Shown: positions 21,998 through 34,851 of the stretch, one piece after another
Position numbering within the stretch: position 1 is the stretch's first letter
Layout: each line of letters begins with the position of its first letter
Origin: Rhododendron vialii
Taxonomy: Eukaryota > Streptophyta > Magnoliopsida > Ericales > Ericaceae
NCBI RefSeq assembly: GCF_030253575.1
Contig: NC_080567.1
Span: 29,772,501 to 29,836,500, forward strand
Length of the DNA stretch: 64,000 bases
Direction of reading: 5' to 3'
Translations under genes and position numbers: made by a program
The notes under the pieces: model-generated
What the model was told of the DNA's origin: nothing
The model's input: only the letters and a program-made list of their open reading frames with translations
The model's database searches: none

Positions 21998-23389
21998 ATT
22001 AGTGCTTGCTCGTGCCTACGACATTACGCACCCTAGTTAGAATTATCCGTGCCTATGGCACTTGCTAACTAGTGGCTAAAACACTAAATCAATTTATTAG
22101 TGTGTAGTATGTGATTCTCTTCTTAGTGACACGAAAGAGAATTTTCCGTGCTTACAGCACTCCCCCAACTAAACTTTTAAGCTAGCTACAAAGAACTATC
22201 AATTTGCTTATGGAATCCCTTAAAATACCAAGTAAAAAAGTTAAAATAGCATTACTATGGATCCCCCACAACATACATTAAACTCATTTGCAAAAATGAA
22301 AGAACATATTATAACCCAGAAATCAAATATCTCAATGTAACTTCAATCACTAATAGTTATCAAACGCCATAAACTAACCATATAAAGAGCAAAAAAAAAA
22401 TTAGTTCGGACTGTGAGAAAAAAACAAGCTATCGAAAAAAACTGCAGAGAACTCAGGTTTTGGTTGAAATACCTTAGGGTAAGCGATCACCAGAGGCATA
22501 GTGCTTGCCCGTGCCTACGGCACTACCCACTCCGATTGGAATTGGTTCAATTTGCTAAAAATTATGTACCCATTGAGTTACTATTCTGAAGTTCAATTTC
22601 TGCCAAGACTTGCATCAATTTTTACCCATGTAGGTATGGGCAACCCGATGATAACAGAAAAAAGAAGGGAGAAAAAGAAAAAGAATGGTCTGAAAACACA
22701 TAGACCTGGGCACAGATTACACTATTAAACTATCATTCAAAATGGAAAGTCAAAAGGAGTCAAAATAATAAAACTCGATTATGTGTAATATTTAACAACA
22801 CACCCACCTAGTCGCACCACAAAAATTCACCCAAATTTCTTGTACACTTGGAACAGACACAATTCCACCTGGAACAGCAGCTAGATTGAAATTTAAACAC
22901 TACTTGCACCCTGGAAAGAAACAGACACCAAAAACTCTCAAAAAAGATTTCAAAGGAATGTTTCACACTGCTTTCAAAAAATGGTATCTTTGTTAGACCC
23001 ATTACCTTTGTTTTCACGAAGCTTTCTTGGCCTAGTTTTCATGCAGCTTTCTTCAACCAGTTTCGCCGGAATAAATCAAAAATTCCAAAGGAATATATAT
23101 ATATTTTTATTATTGAAAGGAATGTTTCTTGGCCTAACTTTTGACGGGATTTATAGACCTCGATGGGGATTCGAAAGATAACAGGAGCAAGAGAGGGGGG
23201 TGGGGGGACCCAAACGACAGGAACTGAAATTTTATTTATTTTTATTATGCCAACGACAGAAGCTGGGTAAAAAGAAGATATGACACTTTCTTAAGAGAGT
23301 TGGAGAGCACACATCAATCCTTGGATCAAATAAATCTAAGCCGTTGTAATAACTTGTCTCCACATCCTTCTGTTTCATAATGGAGAAGA
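21998..23389 (-). mobile_element. Non-autonomous Helitron (1392 bp)
   Basis: On the minus strand it begins TCTTCTCCATTATG after an A and ends GAGCAAGCACTAA before a T. Other units keep the empty site ATAAATTATATG, as near 41627. A CGTAGGCACG-like palindrome precedes the 3' end. A second copy of the 3' motif lies inside at about 22497-22530, so the element may have acquired an extra terminus or a nested copy. It carries no Rep/helicase coding sequence. Confidence 0.8.
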
Positions 23390-25165
23390 TTATATGTTTG
23401 TGGGCCCAAGGAAACTCCTCTTTTGTTTTTTTCCTAGGCAGAAAAAGAACCTATTTGAAGTGTTGCTGCAGCAACAATTGCTACAAAACGTTTGAGGGTT
23501 TGAATCTTCGACTTACCCAAAAAACAAAAAAAACCTTGGAGGGTTTCAAAATGAAAAATTGCTATTTTACACAAACTTTGTGTCTAAGAAACATATCAGT
23601 TCATCTTCTCCGTAATAGAACATAGACCTCCCTTTTCTCATTCCAAATTCAAGCAAAATTTGTGTTTCAATTAATAAATTTAGCAGAAAATTGGTTTAAC
23701 ATCCAAAAGTAGGCACCTAATGAGAGTTTAGTCTAGGCTAAATTTTAATAATATCTGGGGTCCATTGATGTAAAACTGTTACAGTGGAAGGTCCTTGAAT
23801 GGACAAAAATACCCCGTCCCTCCTTTCCCGCGCACGCTCAGCGTCCCGCCCTTCTCTCTCTTCTCTCACGCGCGAGCGGAGCATGGCAGCATGGGTACGA
23901 CTCATGGTAGGCTGATTCTTTTGCAAATGGGATTAATTGGGCCCCACGTGTGAACATGTGGTCAGCTACTTTCTCCTAGGCCTTCTTTAAAGGCTGGTGT
24001 AAGATGAGTTTTCTCTTTCCCCTCTTTACCTTCGGCAGGAAGAATGAAAGTTACGAACGTTATGAAGAATTACATTCGACGATGATCTATTAATCGGAAT
24101 GTTCAAAAATTCATCTACAAACAAGCCCACCATTTACCCAAAAAAAAAAAAAAAAACAAGGCCTACCCAACAACACAATGACTATAACTCCTGAATTAAT
24201 TCTTATGTTGGGTGAGAAGTAATCGAACGACACAAGAATTGGCCCGATACCTCCCATTTGAGAGTGAGTTACCCTTGAACTATACTTCAAGAAAGAATCC
24301 TCTTAATAGGGCGGTTAACTGGGCTATGGCAGTTGGTTATGCCATTTTGTTTTATAATAAGGTATCGAAATCTTCGTTACATTCAACTTCATATTTCAAA
24401 GAGAACGCCTAATACAGGTCTTGTCTTTGGTACTATTTCTTAAATGGAAGAGAAAAGATTGACTATAGACCTACCTTAGCCATTGGAGCATTAAGGCTCC
24501 GTTGTAAACTTTTGTCTAAAACTTTTTTTTGGTACTTTTTTTATTTTTCATAACTTTTTGTTGAGTTTTTCATTGTAATTTTTGGGGTTAATTATTTGTC
24601 TCGACAAGAGGAATAAAAAAACTATACTCCAATAATATGGGCCGATGTTGAAAAAAAAAATCATCATAATAAGACGACACTTTAGACAAAAAAAAAATAT
24701 TTTTTCTGTCTTCAGTGATTTTTTTTTTTTGCTTCTAGTAATAATTTTGTACTTTTTAAACTCTGGTCATTATAGATTGGTAAGTAGTCATTATCCTGGG
24801 TGATCACTCCAATGGACAAGCTAAATTTATTAATTGAAACACAAATTTTGCTTGAATTTGGAACAAGGACAAGCTCTGCTTAGTGGCATGCGGGCATGAT
24901 GCTCAATCAGATATTCAGACCATACGATAATACCATTGCCACAGTAGTCTCTCCAAATTACTAGACAAAACCACAAAAGGGTCTCACAAAACCACAAAAA
25001 AGGAAAGGAAAGAATACCAATAGGTCTTACATCAGCTGCGGATATAGAATATCAATGCTAATAAAGCAAGTTTGCATTGTTGAACTAGAACATAGGCTTA
25101 TAGGCAAACACCAGAGCTTCTTCCTCTCTGCTGGCATAGAGACAATCAGACAACGCTATTTTACC
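23390..25165. other. Rearranged spacer upstream of exon 3 of copy D
   Basis: No gene is supported. Standard spacer runs to 23683. Then come about 296 bp of unmatched, locally GC-richer DNA (23684-23979) and a segment inverted relative to all other units (about 23980-24868). Normal orientation resumes at about 24875 (CTGCTTAGTGGCATGCGGGC). The plus-strand frame at 24212-24412 is the antisense of frames seen in other spacers. Confidence 0.75.
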
Positions 25166-27684
25166 TCAGGTTTCTTGCTTCGCCCCCTTGCGCACAAAAG
25201 CATCAGTCAACGCAGATCTTGACACCAACGAAGCCACCAAGAGACGCAAAGTCTGCAATATGTATGTATCAGCAGAGAGTGAAATTGAAACTACTACAGT
25301 CAGCAAACTACTACACCAAGCCACAGTTACAGGGTCAAACTTCAAGCACAACTTTAGGAGTTAAAGCGCTGTGGTGCAAGGCAATGAATTCTGTTTAGTG
25401 TGCCAGGTTTTTGCAAATTTCTAAGAATGTTGATAGAAAAAAACCTGTTGCACGAAATCATCAAAATGTATGAACAGCGTCTGATTCTTGAGACACGAGT
25501 AGGGGTACAACATACGTGTAACATTTTACTACAACATTCACCTTGAAAGCCTATTGAGTACCAAAAACGTTGTGAAATTTCTGACTGGTCGAAAGCATAT
25601 TGCTGCAGAACTATGTATGCAATGATGTGAATCTCATGTTATGCATGAAATAGTCCATGGTACCTCGTAAACAATATCAAACTTAAAAAATAAAGAAATC
25701 CAATAAGAAACGTGAATATTTCACAGTGTCCCTTTGTCCTCAATGAGAATGAGATTAATCCCACACTTGCACATACACTAAGGGCTGTACCCTACACCCT
25801 TATCTGAGTCCATGTAACATCTGTTATAATTTGGCAGCAGTTAACTTATGGCTTACCTCCTCCTTACCCATATTCACCTCCAATTTCTGAATGTCGCTGA
25901 GAGGTACCTTTAATCTGTTGATAAGAAATATGCCTGAGATTGGAGATAAAGGTGCTATTGATAAACTATCCGTCACCATGAACATAGACGGTCCTTTCAC
26001 TAGTCCGCCACCAATTTTAACTTCCTGCAGAGGGGACTCTAAACTTTTACTACGGCATTCGTTCTTGACCAGGGAAGAAAGAGTCTCACGTGACAGGTTT
26101 ACAGCTTTTTCAATACCAATTAGTTTGTTGCCATAAGAGGAACCAGGGGCTAGTTTTGGATTGAGTAGAATTGCCTTCATCTCCTCTGATTTGAAGAACT
26201 TGTTGACATCAAAATCTTGGACACTCTTGTATAAATTGCCCATGCATCCCTTGAAGGACAAATATGGAAATTCTTTAAAGATGTAACCGATTGGGAATGA
26301 GAGGAAACTGCATAGGAGATCAACAAAATTCTCTTCAACTTCTGCGTACAGCGCCCTATTGTTCGATCTGTTTATGATAAGCTTCAAGTTTATCTTTTCA
26401 TCCTCGTTTCTGGTGTCTGCATCTCTTTGAGATAGATTTGTCATCCTCGGTCCATACTGTCCATGATTAACCATGGGCATTGGCTTACTGAAGGGAGGTT
26501 CTAATATGAAGTCAGAAAAAGGTGTCCTTGACGCTAATGAACACTTGAGCAATTTCAGAACCTGAGAGAGAAAGCGAGAATGCTTAGAAAAATACAACGT
26601 AATTACATAACTTTGTATCTAAGACGTATGGGTATGGATACAAACAAGTAGTTCCAAAGAAATGAGGGCACAGAGTTCCAGACAAGGCTGGGGTCGTGGC
26701 AAAAGCATACACACACACACATGTATGTATATGTATGTATGTAAATATGTGGATTTGATAGGTATTGAGCTGTTAATTGTATGCACATTGTATTTGGAAA
26801 CATGGTACATCATAGCTTTCCACATATGGAATGTAGAACAAAAAATGATTTCGTTAATTACCTCAACCTTTCCTACGTTCAGCATTCTCTCTTCGATTTT
26901 GCTCCCATCTAATGCTCCAAAATTGCTAAGCAGAGACAAGCCAGCCATGGTAGACATAGGCAACTAGGCCTGTCAATGGACCGGATCCGATCCGAAAAAT
27001 CCGATCCGGATCTGGATCCGAATCCGATAACATCGATCCGATAATCCGAATCCGGTAATTCAATACGGATCCGGATCGGATTAAATCCGTTATCAATCCG
27101 AATCCGAACTTTATTTTTTTTTTAAATTTTAATTTTTTTTAAAAAAATAGTAAAATTTTTATTTTGAAAAAAAAAATGTTTAAGAAGTTGTATTTTTATT
27201 TTTATTTTCTATTTAAATTTTTTTTTTTTGAGAAAAATATTTTTTTTTGCTAAAATTTTTGAAGTAAAAAAAGTTTCCGGATCGGATTCGGATTTTCGGA
27301 TCGGATCCGGATTTTTCGGATTCGGATCCGGATTACTACTATCAGATTTGAGTCTTATCGGATCGGGATCGGATTGTGTCTTATCGGATCCGGATCTGGA
27401 TCTGTTGGATCCGAATCGGATCCGGCCCATTGACAGACCTATAGGCAACACTTGAAAGTCATCGGTTACCATGAAACGCACAGTTGGGTTTATAAATCCA
27501 CTTCCACCTTGAGGAACTGGGTCTAACAGATTTACCTCGTATGTTAAGGATTTTCCGCACTGGCAATGAGTTAGGTAGTAGCTCACAATATTACAATACG
27601 AACCGCGGCACATATAATACTTGCTTTCGTCACATCCTACCAAATCTACCTTTAGGTTCCTACAGTAGACATCAGTTGCACATC
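25166..27684 (-). pseudogene. DUF674 family gene copy D, disrupted relic
   Basis: Exon 3 (25166-25252, TGA stop) and exon 2 (25857-26561, 235 open codons) are intact. Exon 1 survives only as 26862-26964 and 27450-27684, split by a hAT MITE. Homology to the family then ends at CAGTTGCACATC (27684). The start codon and the whole N-terminal signature, about the first 90 residues, are gone and replaced by unrelated DNA. Remaining motifs include YYMCRGSYC, CQCG, GGSGFINP and VTDDFQVLP. The sequence is closest to C and F (LLSNFGALDGSKIEERMLNV). A separate 60-70-bp insertion lies in intron 1 near 26565-26632. No full-length DUF674 protein can be made from this locus. Confidence 0.92.
26965..27441. 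mobile_element. hAT-type MITE inside exon 1 of copy D
   Basis: The 477-bp element begins TAGGCCTGTCAATGG and ends CCATTGACAGACCTA, and is flanked by the 8-bp duplication TAGGCAAC (26957-26964 and 27442-27449). All six other genes keep the empty site (GACATAGGCAACACTT). The interior consists of repeated GGATCCGGAT-like motifs around an AT-rich core. There is no transposase. Confidence 0.95.
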
Positions 27685-27690
27685 AAGGGC

Positions 27691-28201
27691 GTGAATTCTA
27701 TATTATGCGTGAATTCTACAAATATGTGTGAATTTTGTAAAGATCGCATCCTCTTTCAATAATATATGGGTATGTATTTGTGTATGGGAAGGGAAAGAGA
27801 TATTTGGGAATTTTTTTTACTTGAGATGGTGTGAATTATGTCTTTTTGAATTGTGAATTCTTAATTTAGAGATGTGAGTTTTGTAGACGGGGTATGAATT
27901 GTGTAATTAGATGGGTGTGAATTGTACAGATGAGTTGTGAATTCTGCATTTAGGGGTGAATTCCGGAAAATGAGTGAATTCTTGAAAGCGATGTGAATTC
28001 TGGGGGTATGAATAGTACATGTGGGGCATGAATTCTGCAAAAAAATACGGGGGTGTAAATTCTGTAAAGGTGTGAATTTTACAAAGGGATGTGAATTCTA
28101 GGAGGTGTGAATTTTTGGAGGTGTGAATTCTGGGATGTGTGAATTCTTGGGGTGTGAATTCTCAAGGGGTGAGAATTCTGTGAGGTGAATTCTTGGGGTA
28201 T
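27691..28201. repeat. Degenerate minisatellite with GTGAATTCT core
   Basis: More than 15 copies of GTGAATTCT or close variants occur at irregular 15-35-bp spacing, with EcoRI-like GAATTC in most. It starts within 7 bp of where copy D loses homology to the family. There is no coding capacity. Confidence 0.85.
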
Positions 28202-29147
28202 GAAAAGTGATAGGAACAAAATAGTAAAAGTATCTTTAAAAAGGATCTAGATGGGATAGCACTTTAAAAAATGGTTTGCATGGAACCCTATGTAAAATTT
28301 GGGATGGGCCAAGAATTTCCTGTATTTACAATACCCTTTCACACTTGGTATTCATAGTGCAGGCTGTGCAGCCCAAACCCAACTCATGCGAAATTACTTT
28401 CCTATCCTTGCTTAAACCAACTAACAACCAAACAACCTTCTCTTCGTTTTTTACTTTATTATAAAAAGGGCTGAAAATTATGCTGTTGTGCTCTCTGCTA
28501 TTGGTTCCTGTATATTTTCAATCCTCATGATAATTCTAGCTTTTGTTCTGATTCGAGGTCTTTACCAACACTTTATTGATGTTAGAGTTTGCAATTTTTT
28601 TATATCTGTTATGGGATTCACTGTTTTTTTTTTGGTTTGCTTTGTGAAGTTTGTGTTTTTTTTTTTTATTATTGATCTCAATACACCTTATTTTTTTGAA
28701 AAGTGGTTGAGTGTTTTTTTTTTTTTTGGTTGAATAATTTTTTTTCAAACGTATTTTTTGATGTTGTGATTGCTTTCTTCAAAATTGGTCTGATCCAAAA
28801 AATATTTATCCGGAAAATAAATCAGTTTTGCATAAGGGAAAAAATGAAAATATATACTATAAATCCAATCCTATCCCATGTGAAAGATATTAACAATTCC
28901 ATAATCTAATCTCATCTCAAACAAATATACTCATTACCAATCACAATCCTAATCTCATCTTCTTACGAATCTCATCCATATATATCTCCGTTATCAAACG
29001 GGGCCTTGGTGTACACAAAATGGTATACCCATGGTTTTAGTGGTTTTGTTTGACACGTCCATTCTTGCAAACTTTATACTCTTTTGTAGTTACGTTTGTT
29101 GTTCGTCTTTTTTTGAATTTTTCATAATCATTCAACTTAATGAAAGA
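28202..29147. other. AT-rich DNA with no recognised feature
   Basis: Unique, T-rich sequence. The hydrophobic frames at 28488-28733 and 28703-28909 are composed of poly-T-encoded Phe and are not credible genes. Confidence 0.6.
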
Positions 29148-29570
29148 AGTCTAAAAAGTACAAAATTATGATCAGAAGTAAAAAAAAAGTTCACTAAAGA
29201 CAATGTTTTTTGGTCTAAAGTGTCGTTTTATTATTTGAGTTTTTTTAACATCAGCCCATATTATTATACTTTTTTATTCATCTTGTCAAGACAAATGATT
29301 AATCCCAAAAATTACAACGAAAAACTCAACAAAAAGTTATGAAAAATAAAAAAAGTACCAACAAAAATTTTAGACAAAAAGTTTACAAGAACGGAGCCTT
29401 AATGCTCCAATGACTAAGGTAGGTCTATGGTCCATCTTTTCTGGTCCATCTTTTCTCTTCCATTTACGAAATACCAAAGAGGCAAAGACGAGAATTGTAT
29501 TAGGCGTTCACTTTGAAATATGAAGCTTGAATGTATCGAAGACTTCGATACCTTATTATAAAACAAAATG
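29148..29570. repeat. Isolated fragment of the spacer unit
   Basis: It matches the distal spacer of other units (for example 11840-12260), ending CTTATTATAAAACAAAATG. The match stops abruptly at 29570. The rest of the spacer restarts at about 36640 with AACTGCCATAGCCC, so the two pieces were once contiguous. Confidence 0.85.
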
Positions 29571-31438
29571 TCATTCAAATTCATTAGCCTAGTCCTGTAT
29601 AAACTGAATTCGTGAATGTGGTTAAATTACAATTTAAATAACGAGATTTTCACACAAAATTTTCCAATTTCACTCTCCGATTGTAAGATATACTACGTAA
29701 CACATTACTAGGCTAAAAGGCGTGGTGGAAAGCATTTTGTTGAGGCGCATGGTTCTTCATTTTGATGAGGCTAGCTGTCATTTTATAGGAAACTTGCGTA
29801 ATCATCGAGGAAGAAAACGTAGATTCAAGTCAAATCAAGTGTAAGTTAATGAATTGGTTTGGTCTTTCGATAAAAAATAATAAAATGAAGTGTAAGTTAA
29901 ATAATGTCCTTTGGCAGAAGGACATGTGATGAAAGTTGGTAAAAAAGAAGGAAAGCCAAGCAGAAACTAAAAGTATAATACTTGAACACTCCCATTTCTA
30001 GTATAACCAGATCTCTTACTCAAAATAATGACACTCAAAGTTGTTGTTCTCTAGTCTCTACCAATATAAGCGATTGCCTGGGCTATAATCCTCCTATCTT
30101 TTAAAAATGGACTATTTTTCCAGTTCTGGGGTCAGCCCACCTGCTGCGCCTCGAGTAGGCTTATAAAATTGGTCAATTATGGACACCATTTTTACTAATT
30201 CTGCGGTCTGCCCACCTGCTGTCTCCCGTGGCTCTGCTTGATGCTCGCTTGGCTCACATCCCGGGTCTTGTGCTTGGAGTAACCTAGAATCGAACACCAA
30301 ATATGAACAACTCGTCCACAGGCAAAACAAGAGCTATGAAAGTAAGAAAGCAATTTACATTGGTGGTTAAACTCAACAATGTTAGTGAAACAGAATGGAG
30401 CAGTAAACAATAACTGCAGATCCCTAGAACAAGTACATGGCTCTAAAGACCTGCAATTGAAGAAATCCAAACTTAAACTCATAAAATTAATCACTAGGGA
30501 AAAAAAAATCGTGCCTGTTGTTCGTACGTCTGCTTCAACCTTCAGACTTAAAACAACACCCAAATAAGTTTGATTGGAAAGTTATACCACCCAGTTCATT
30601 TATACTCCAGCACATTCTAAATGGGGATGATATTCCATTCTATACAGAGCTCATTGGCATTAATACATGAACATATGAACGCATAAAACCATATAAATAT
30701 AGCCTGAGTAATTAAGAAACGACAAAATTGCAAGTTACCGGACCGACGACCAAACTATACCGATAGAAAAAGGAAGCAAAAATTATTGTTCTAGAGTTGT
30801 AGTTAGTGAAGAGACCAACATGATGTTTGTTCAATTTTACTTTTCTCAATACAATAAGAGCAAGCAACTGAGCAGGAAAGTAAAACTCAACAAGAGTAAA
30901 GGTTAGTTCATTTTTCAAATGGGAAATTTGTAGAAACTTGTTCCAGCTCTTGATTGTTACACTGAACCTAATAGTAGTAACTAATGTTAAAGAGAAAATT
31001 GGTTGTTATTGCATTGACACGCTTTACCGACTACAAATACAAATAAATTTGATGCAAACACTAAACACTAGTACTAACAGAAAACGAAAAGCAAACAAAA
31101 AATAGACAAAAATAGCACCCCTCAAGTATAAAATACAGGTAGTATCAAAAGCAACGCGTAAGGTAATTTGCGTATATACCTGTTATTTTCTACTAGCTGG
31201 GTAGGTACTTGATGCAATTAACGCCATCTTCCGGAAAAAAGAGTGGCATATATGCATGAGTAACATGAATTGCATACATTTACTAATTTATCAAATACAC
31301 TGGCTTATGAATACTGCTCTCATAATAATAAAAATTTAGAACCGCCGTAGGAATCAATTCGAAAATTTGGAAAAAGGAATGGGGCAGTGATACAAACATA
31401 AATGCATCTTCGTCTCCAACTGTAAACGTATAGGGTAC

Positions 31439-31592
31439 CTTGACTTGCATCGATCTCCCTCTCTAGTTCAGTTGATATCACGTTTATAAATTGCTCCGAA
31501 TGCTTGACCGCCTTCATTCGTTGCAAAAAGGAAATTTTCTTCTGCTTCACTTCAGTTGCCATTGCCATCAAAAGGTTCTTTTTCTCCTTCCC
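31439..31592 (-). CDS. Possible internal exon of an unidentified gene
   Basis: The segment is bounded by a strong acceptor (a T-rich tract ending CTACAG at 31593-31594) and a donor, CAAG|GTACCC. The open frame reads as a charged, helix-prone segment, including VKQKKISFLQRM and EQFINVISTELEREID. I do not recognise the family. No neighbouring exon can be linked to it with confidence. It could be a captured or relic exon. Confidence 0.35.
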
Positions 31593-32021
31593 CTGTAGAA
31601 AAAGAAAAAAAGGAAAAATATCACCACGATCAGACAGGAACCTAAGATCCGAACAGATTTTTATAGCCTCTAGTCTCTGTTGTCAAACAATATTGATATA
31701 AAAATTAAATCTGATTTGAGAGATGGCATACATGAATAGCAAATGAATACATGAAGCACACCAGCAGTTCTATTTATTGTATGTATTTTCTTCCCTCTTA
31801 TTTTTTTTCATATCACAGTACACGGTTCGATTATATTTTTTAGCCATTCTAGGGCTTTTTTTGAACTTATAATTGTAACCATTGTATCGGTTAATTGTTT
31901 GAATTATTTTTATTCATCTAGAGTAGGTGAGTAACATGTAGAAGCAAGGGAAAAAGAGAAGGAAAAAGAAAAAGAAAAAAACTCAAGGAACTACGAACTA
32001 GTTACCATTCTATAAAGCGGA

Positions 32022-33249
32022 CAGGGCCGACCCTTGGGCAAGGCTCAAGAGGCCCAAGCCTTGGGCCTCAAAAAACATCCCAAAAAAGGGGCACCCATAA
32101 TATTTTTGCTAGTTAGGTTTAGTAGGAGTCTCTTTCAGTTCAATCTGACTGGTCCAATACCTTTAGAGGGCCCAAAATCTATTAATTCATTGAGCCCAAG
32201 AACTTTTTAAAGGCCAATTTGTTGGCTTTTTGGGTGGGTTCCTTGACCAAAATTCACCCTTTTGCACGTAGGCGCAGTACCGAAAACAGATTACCACTTT
32301 TTACTTAACCGTTCAAGACAAAACTTTACTCTCTTTTCTTCCTCCTCAAATCAGAAACTGAAACCCTTTTGCACGCAGCACTACTCCACTCCTGGACTCC
32401 CATGGAACCACAGTGATTGAAGTTTTAGACCACGCAGCATATATAAAATACTCCTGTAGGTTTCTTAAATTTCTCCCCAAATATGGGTTTGTGTGTAATG
32501 GGACCACGGTGATTGACTCCCCAAATCAAATTATCCCTTTTTTACCTTGTATGTTTCTTAAATTTGATTTTTAAAATATTGTATCACTGCATATGTATCA
32601 TCTATATGTGTTTGTGTGTAATACACTATGTATCGAATATTGTGTAGATATATTAAAATAATCTTGTTTTGATATTGATGGATTACTTAATATAAGCTTG
32701 AATTCATTATTCATGTGGTGTTTTAGAAACTTAGAGTATTATAATCAGTTAGTTATAGGGAATGAAACTTGTAGCATTTTAATTAGGAAGTATACGCATA
32801 CATTACGTGTTATAATGCCTCTTTCTTTCTTCTTTTTTTTTTTCCTCACATGCCTCCTAGAAGTTACCCATCTGGGTGTGAAAAAAGAAAAAAAAAAGCA
32901 AAAGATAAAAGCATTAATCAATTCTAAAAAAAAGGGGGCTATTAATAAATTCTTTTCAAGTACCAAAAAAGTAAAAAGAGTAATATTCAAGTGATGGTCA
33001 TGCGTTCTTGTTAATTGTGATGATATATATTTTATAGTCACGAGATATCGTGAGGTAGTGTTTGTTTGCCATTTTAGATAATGTTCGTATTTTGTGTTCT
33101 TGTTATATAATGAAGCGGAGTATTTTCTGTAGTCTTTCCTTTTTATATTGTGACTGTTTGTTAAATTTTTTTTTTTGGTAAAAACTATCTAGTTAGGGCC
33201 CAATTTTTAGAATTGGCCTAGGGCCTCCAAAACCTTGGGTCCGGCTCTG
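32022..33249. mobile_element. Non-autonomous hAT element, 1228 bp
   Basis: Its ends are CAGGGCCGACCC and, inverted, CAGAGCCGGACCC. An exact 8-bp duplication, AAAGCGGA, lies at 32014-32021 and 33250-33257. The ends also contain GGGCCTC/GAGGCCC-type subterminal repeats. No transposase is readable; frames inside are short and low in complexity. Removing it joins the flanks into one continuous sequence. Confidence 0.92.
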
Positions 33250-33257
33250 AAAGCGGA

Positions 33258-33472
33258 TGCTTGAATTGTGTAAAATCATCATCTACAAACATCCATTCTT
33301 CCACCTTGGGATAACCCGGAATAAAGTGCTCAGAAACCATTGCAAAGATCTCTCTTAGTCCACCCTGAGATGTGTTCTCCTCCTCACCCGTCAGTGCTGC
33401 TGCCACTCGGATTGACATAAGAGTGTCAATTGGAGTATTTGAGAAGGAGTATGTAACACAATAGCCCCACAA
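33258..33472 (-). pseudogene. Unidentified coding-like fragment cut by hAT element
   Basis: The minus-strand frame reads MSIRVAAALTGEEENTSQGG and EHFIPGYPKVEEWMFVDDDF, with protein-like composition. The hAT element at 33249 interrupts it. Across the insertion the frame would continue only a few codons (HPLYRMVTS) to a stop. I do not recognise the protein. Confidence 0.35.
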
Positions 33473-34527
33473 CCTCTATCAACCGAGGAGGAAGCTGATC
33501 CTACACCCTCAAAAAGAATTTATAAGTCGTCATCAAAGAAAAACATAGCAAGAACATCTCCCAGGTCTTACCCAAACCGGTACGAAATTAAAAATTTGAG
33601 TAAAAACCTTTGAAAATCCATCTCCATATCAAATTGATTTTGGTACCTCTGTGCAATCAAAAGCTGTTTTAAAACCCATAAGAACGAATATTTTTTTTTA
33701 TAATAATTATGCTGTGACTTTCCTTTGCTTATTGTGTATTTGATTCCGCAATGGTTAGAGAAGAAGACAGGCAAATCCATTGGAAGAAGGTGCCTACTAG
33801 GTGTTCGACTGATGCCCAACAAAGGATGAAGACGTTGGAGGCTGCAAGGGCATCCAAGCGTAGTCAATTTTTCCTTCGTTGATGATGTGGAAAGGGGGTA
33901 GAGCTCCCTTCCTCAGATTTGTTTCCTTTGTTAACTGATGTGGCTTAATATATTTGTAGGATTTTTTTTTTTTTTTGAACCGCATATATGTAGGATATGG
34001 ATGTTATGAAATTGTGTCATTTGAACACTCTAGAGTCTAGACATATCTTCGATTTGAACATGGTTTTATGATAAAGTGTTGTTAACTTGCCCTGATAAAC
34101 CGTGATCTTTCTTGTTTTTTTTTTTTTTTGGTGTGTTTTTAGCTCAAAAGATTGGAAGCTTCACAATATCCAAGCACACATAGGGAAAGTGCGGCCAAAT
34201 CGAATCTCTTAAGGATACAAATCTAGTAAAGGAAAACTCTTTTGATTTAGAATTTAATTCTCACAGCAATAATGTCAATGGATTTACTATTGTCCTTTTT
34301 TTTGGTAATATATTAGTATTTTTCCGTCATTTCGTAATTTTTTTCCGTTCGGTTTGGTGGAGATGAATATGGTGCTAAACGACAACAATTAATTGGTTAA
34401 AGTGTTTTAGAGAATAATGTTTGTAATGGTCTTATTTGGATCTTAAGTAATTTTTAAAATTAGATTTATTCTTCCTTTAGTTTCTCCAACAAAACAGACG
34501 TACCTTGAGATGAGAAAGAATACTTAG

Positions 34528-34833
34528 ACGGAGAAGGCTTGGAAATCAATATCAGAAATCAGCTTGGAAATCGATAGGCTTGCAGGGCAGGTAAAAAGTC
34601 ACTACCTTAAGCAAACTGAGATTGAGTTTGTGTTTGTGTTTGAGTAATAGTAATAAGTTTGAGGGTTTGTTGGAATTAGTTAGGTGTCGGCTCTTGAATC
34701 AGTAGTCTCTAAAGGTGGGAAGGTTGCCGATAAGGATGTGTTGAATCTGATTGAGCTGTTATTGAATGAACTGCTTAAATTGGATACGATAATAACAGCT
34801 GATGGTGATTTGAAATTCCAGAGGAAAATGCAG
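34528..34833 (+). pseudogene. BAG-domain co-chaperone gene remnant
   Basis: Two exon pieces encode most of a plant BAG domain. The first, 34528-34590, reads EKAWKSISEISLEIDRLAGQ and ends CAG|GTAAAA. The second, 34684-34833, reads VSALESVVSKGGKVADKD, then NLIELLLNELLKLD, and ends FQRKMQ before GTAGTG. This matches the first two helices of BAG1-4-type proteins, which bind the Hsp70 ATPase domain. The N-terminal ubiquitin-like domain and the last BAG helix are not found in the window. An in-frame TAG at 34525-34527 would be harmless only if TTAG there acts as a splice acceptor. A Helitron begins 18 bp after the second donor. It is therefore a relic or captured fragment. Confidence 0.82.
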
Positions 34834-34851
34834 GTAGTGTTTTATTTCGTA

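Noticed and set aside
27691..28201. CRISPR-like repeat array
   Set aside because: The repeats are degenerate 9-mers with irregular spacing in plant DNA, a minisatellite rather than direct repeats with uniform spacers.
28488..28909. Hydrophobic plus-strand frames resembling membrane segments
   Set aside because: They are encoded by poly-T tracts (runs of Phe); there is no family match or splice support.
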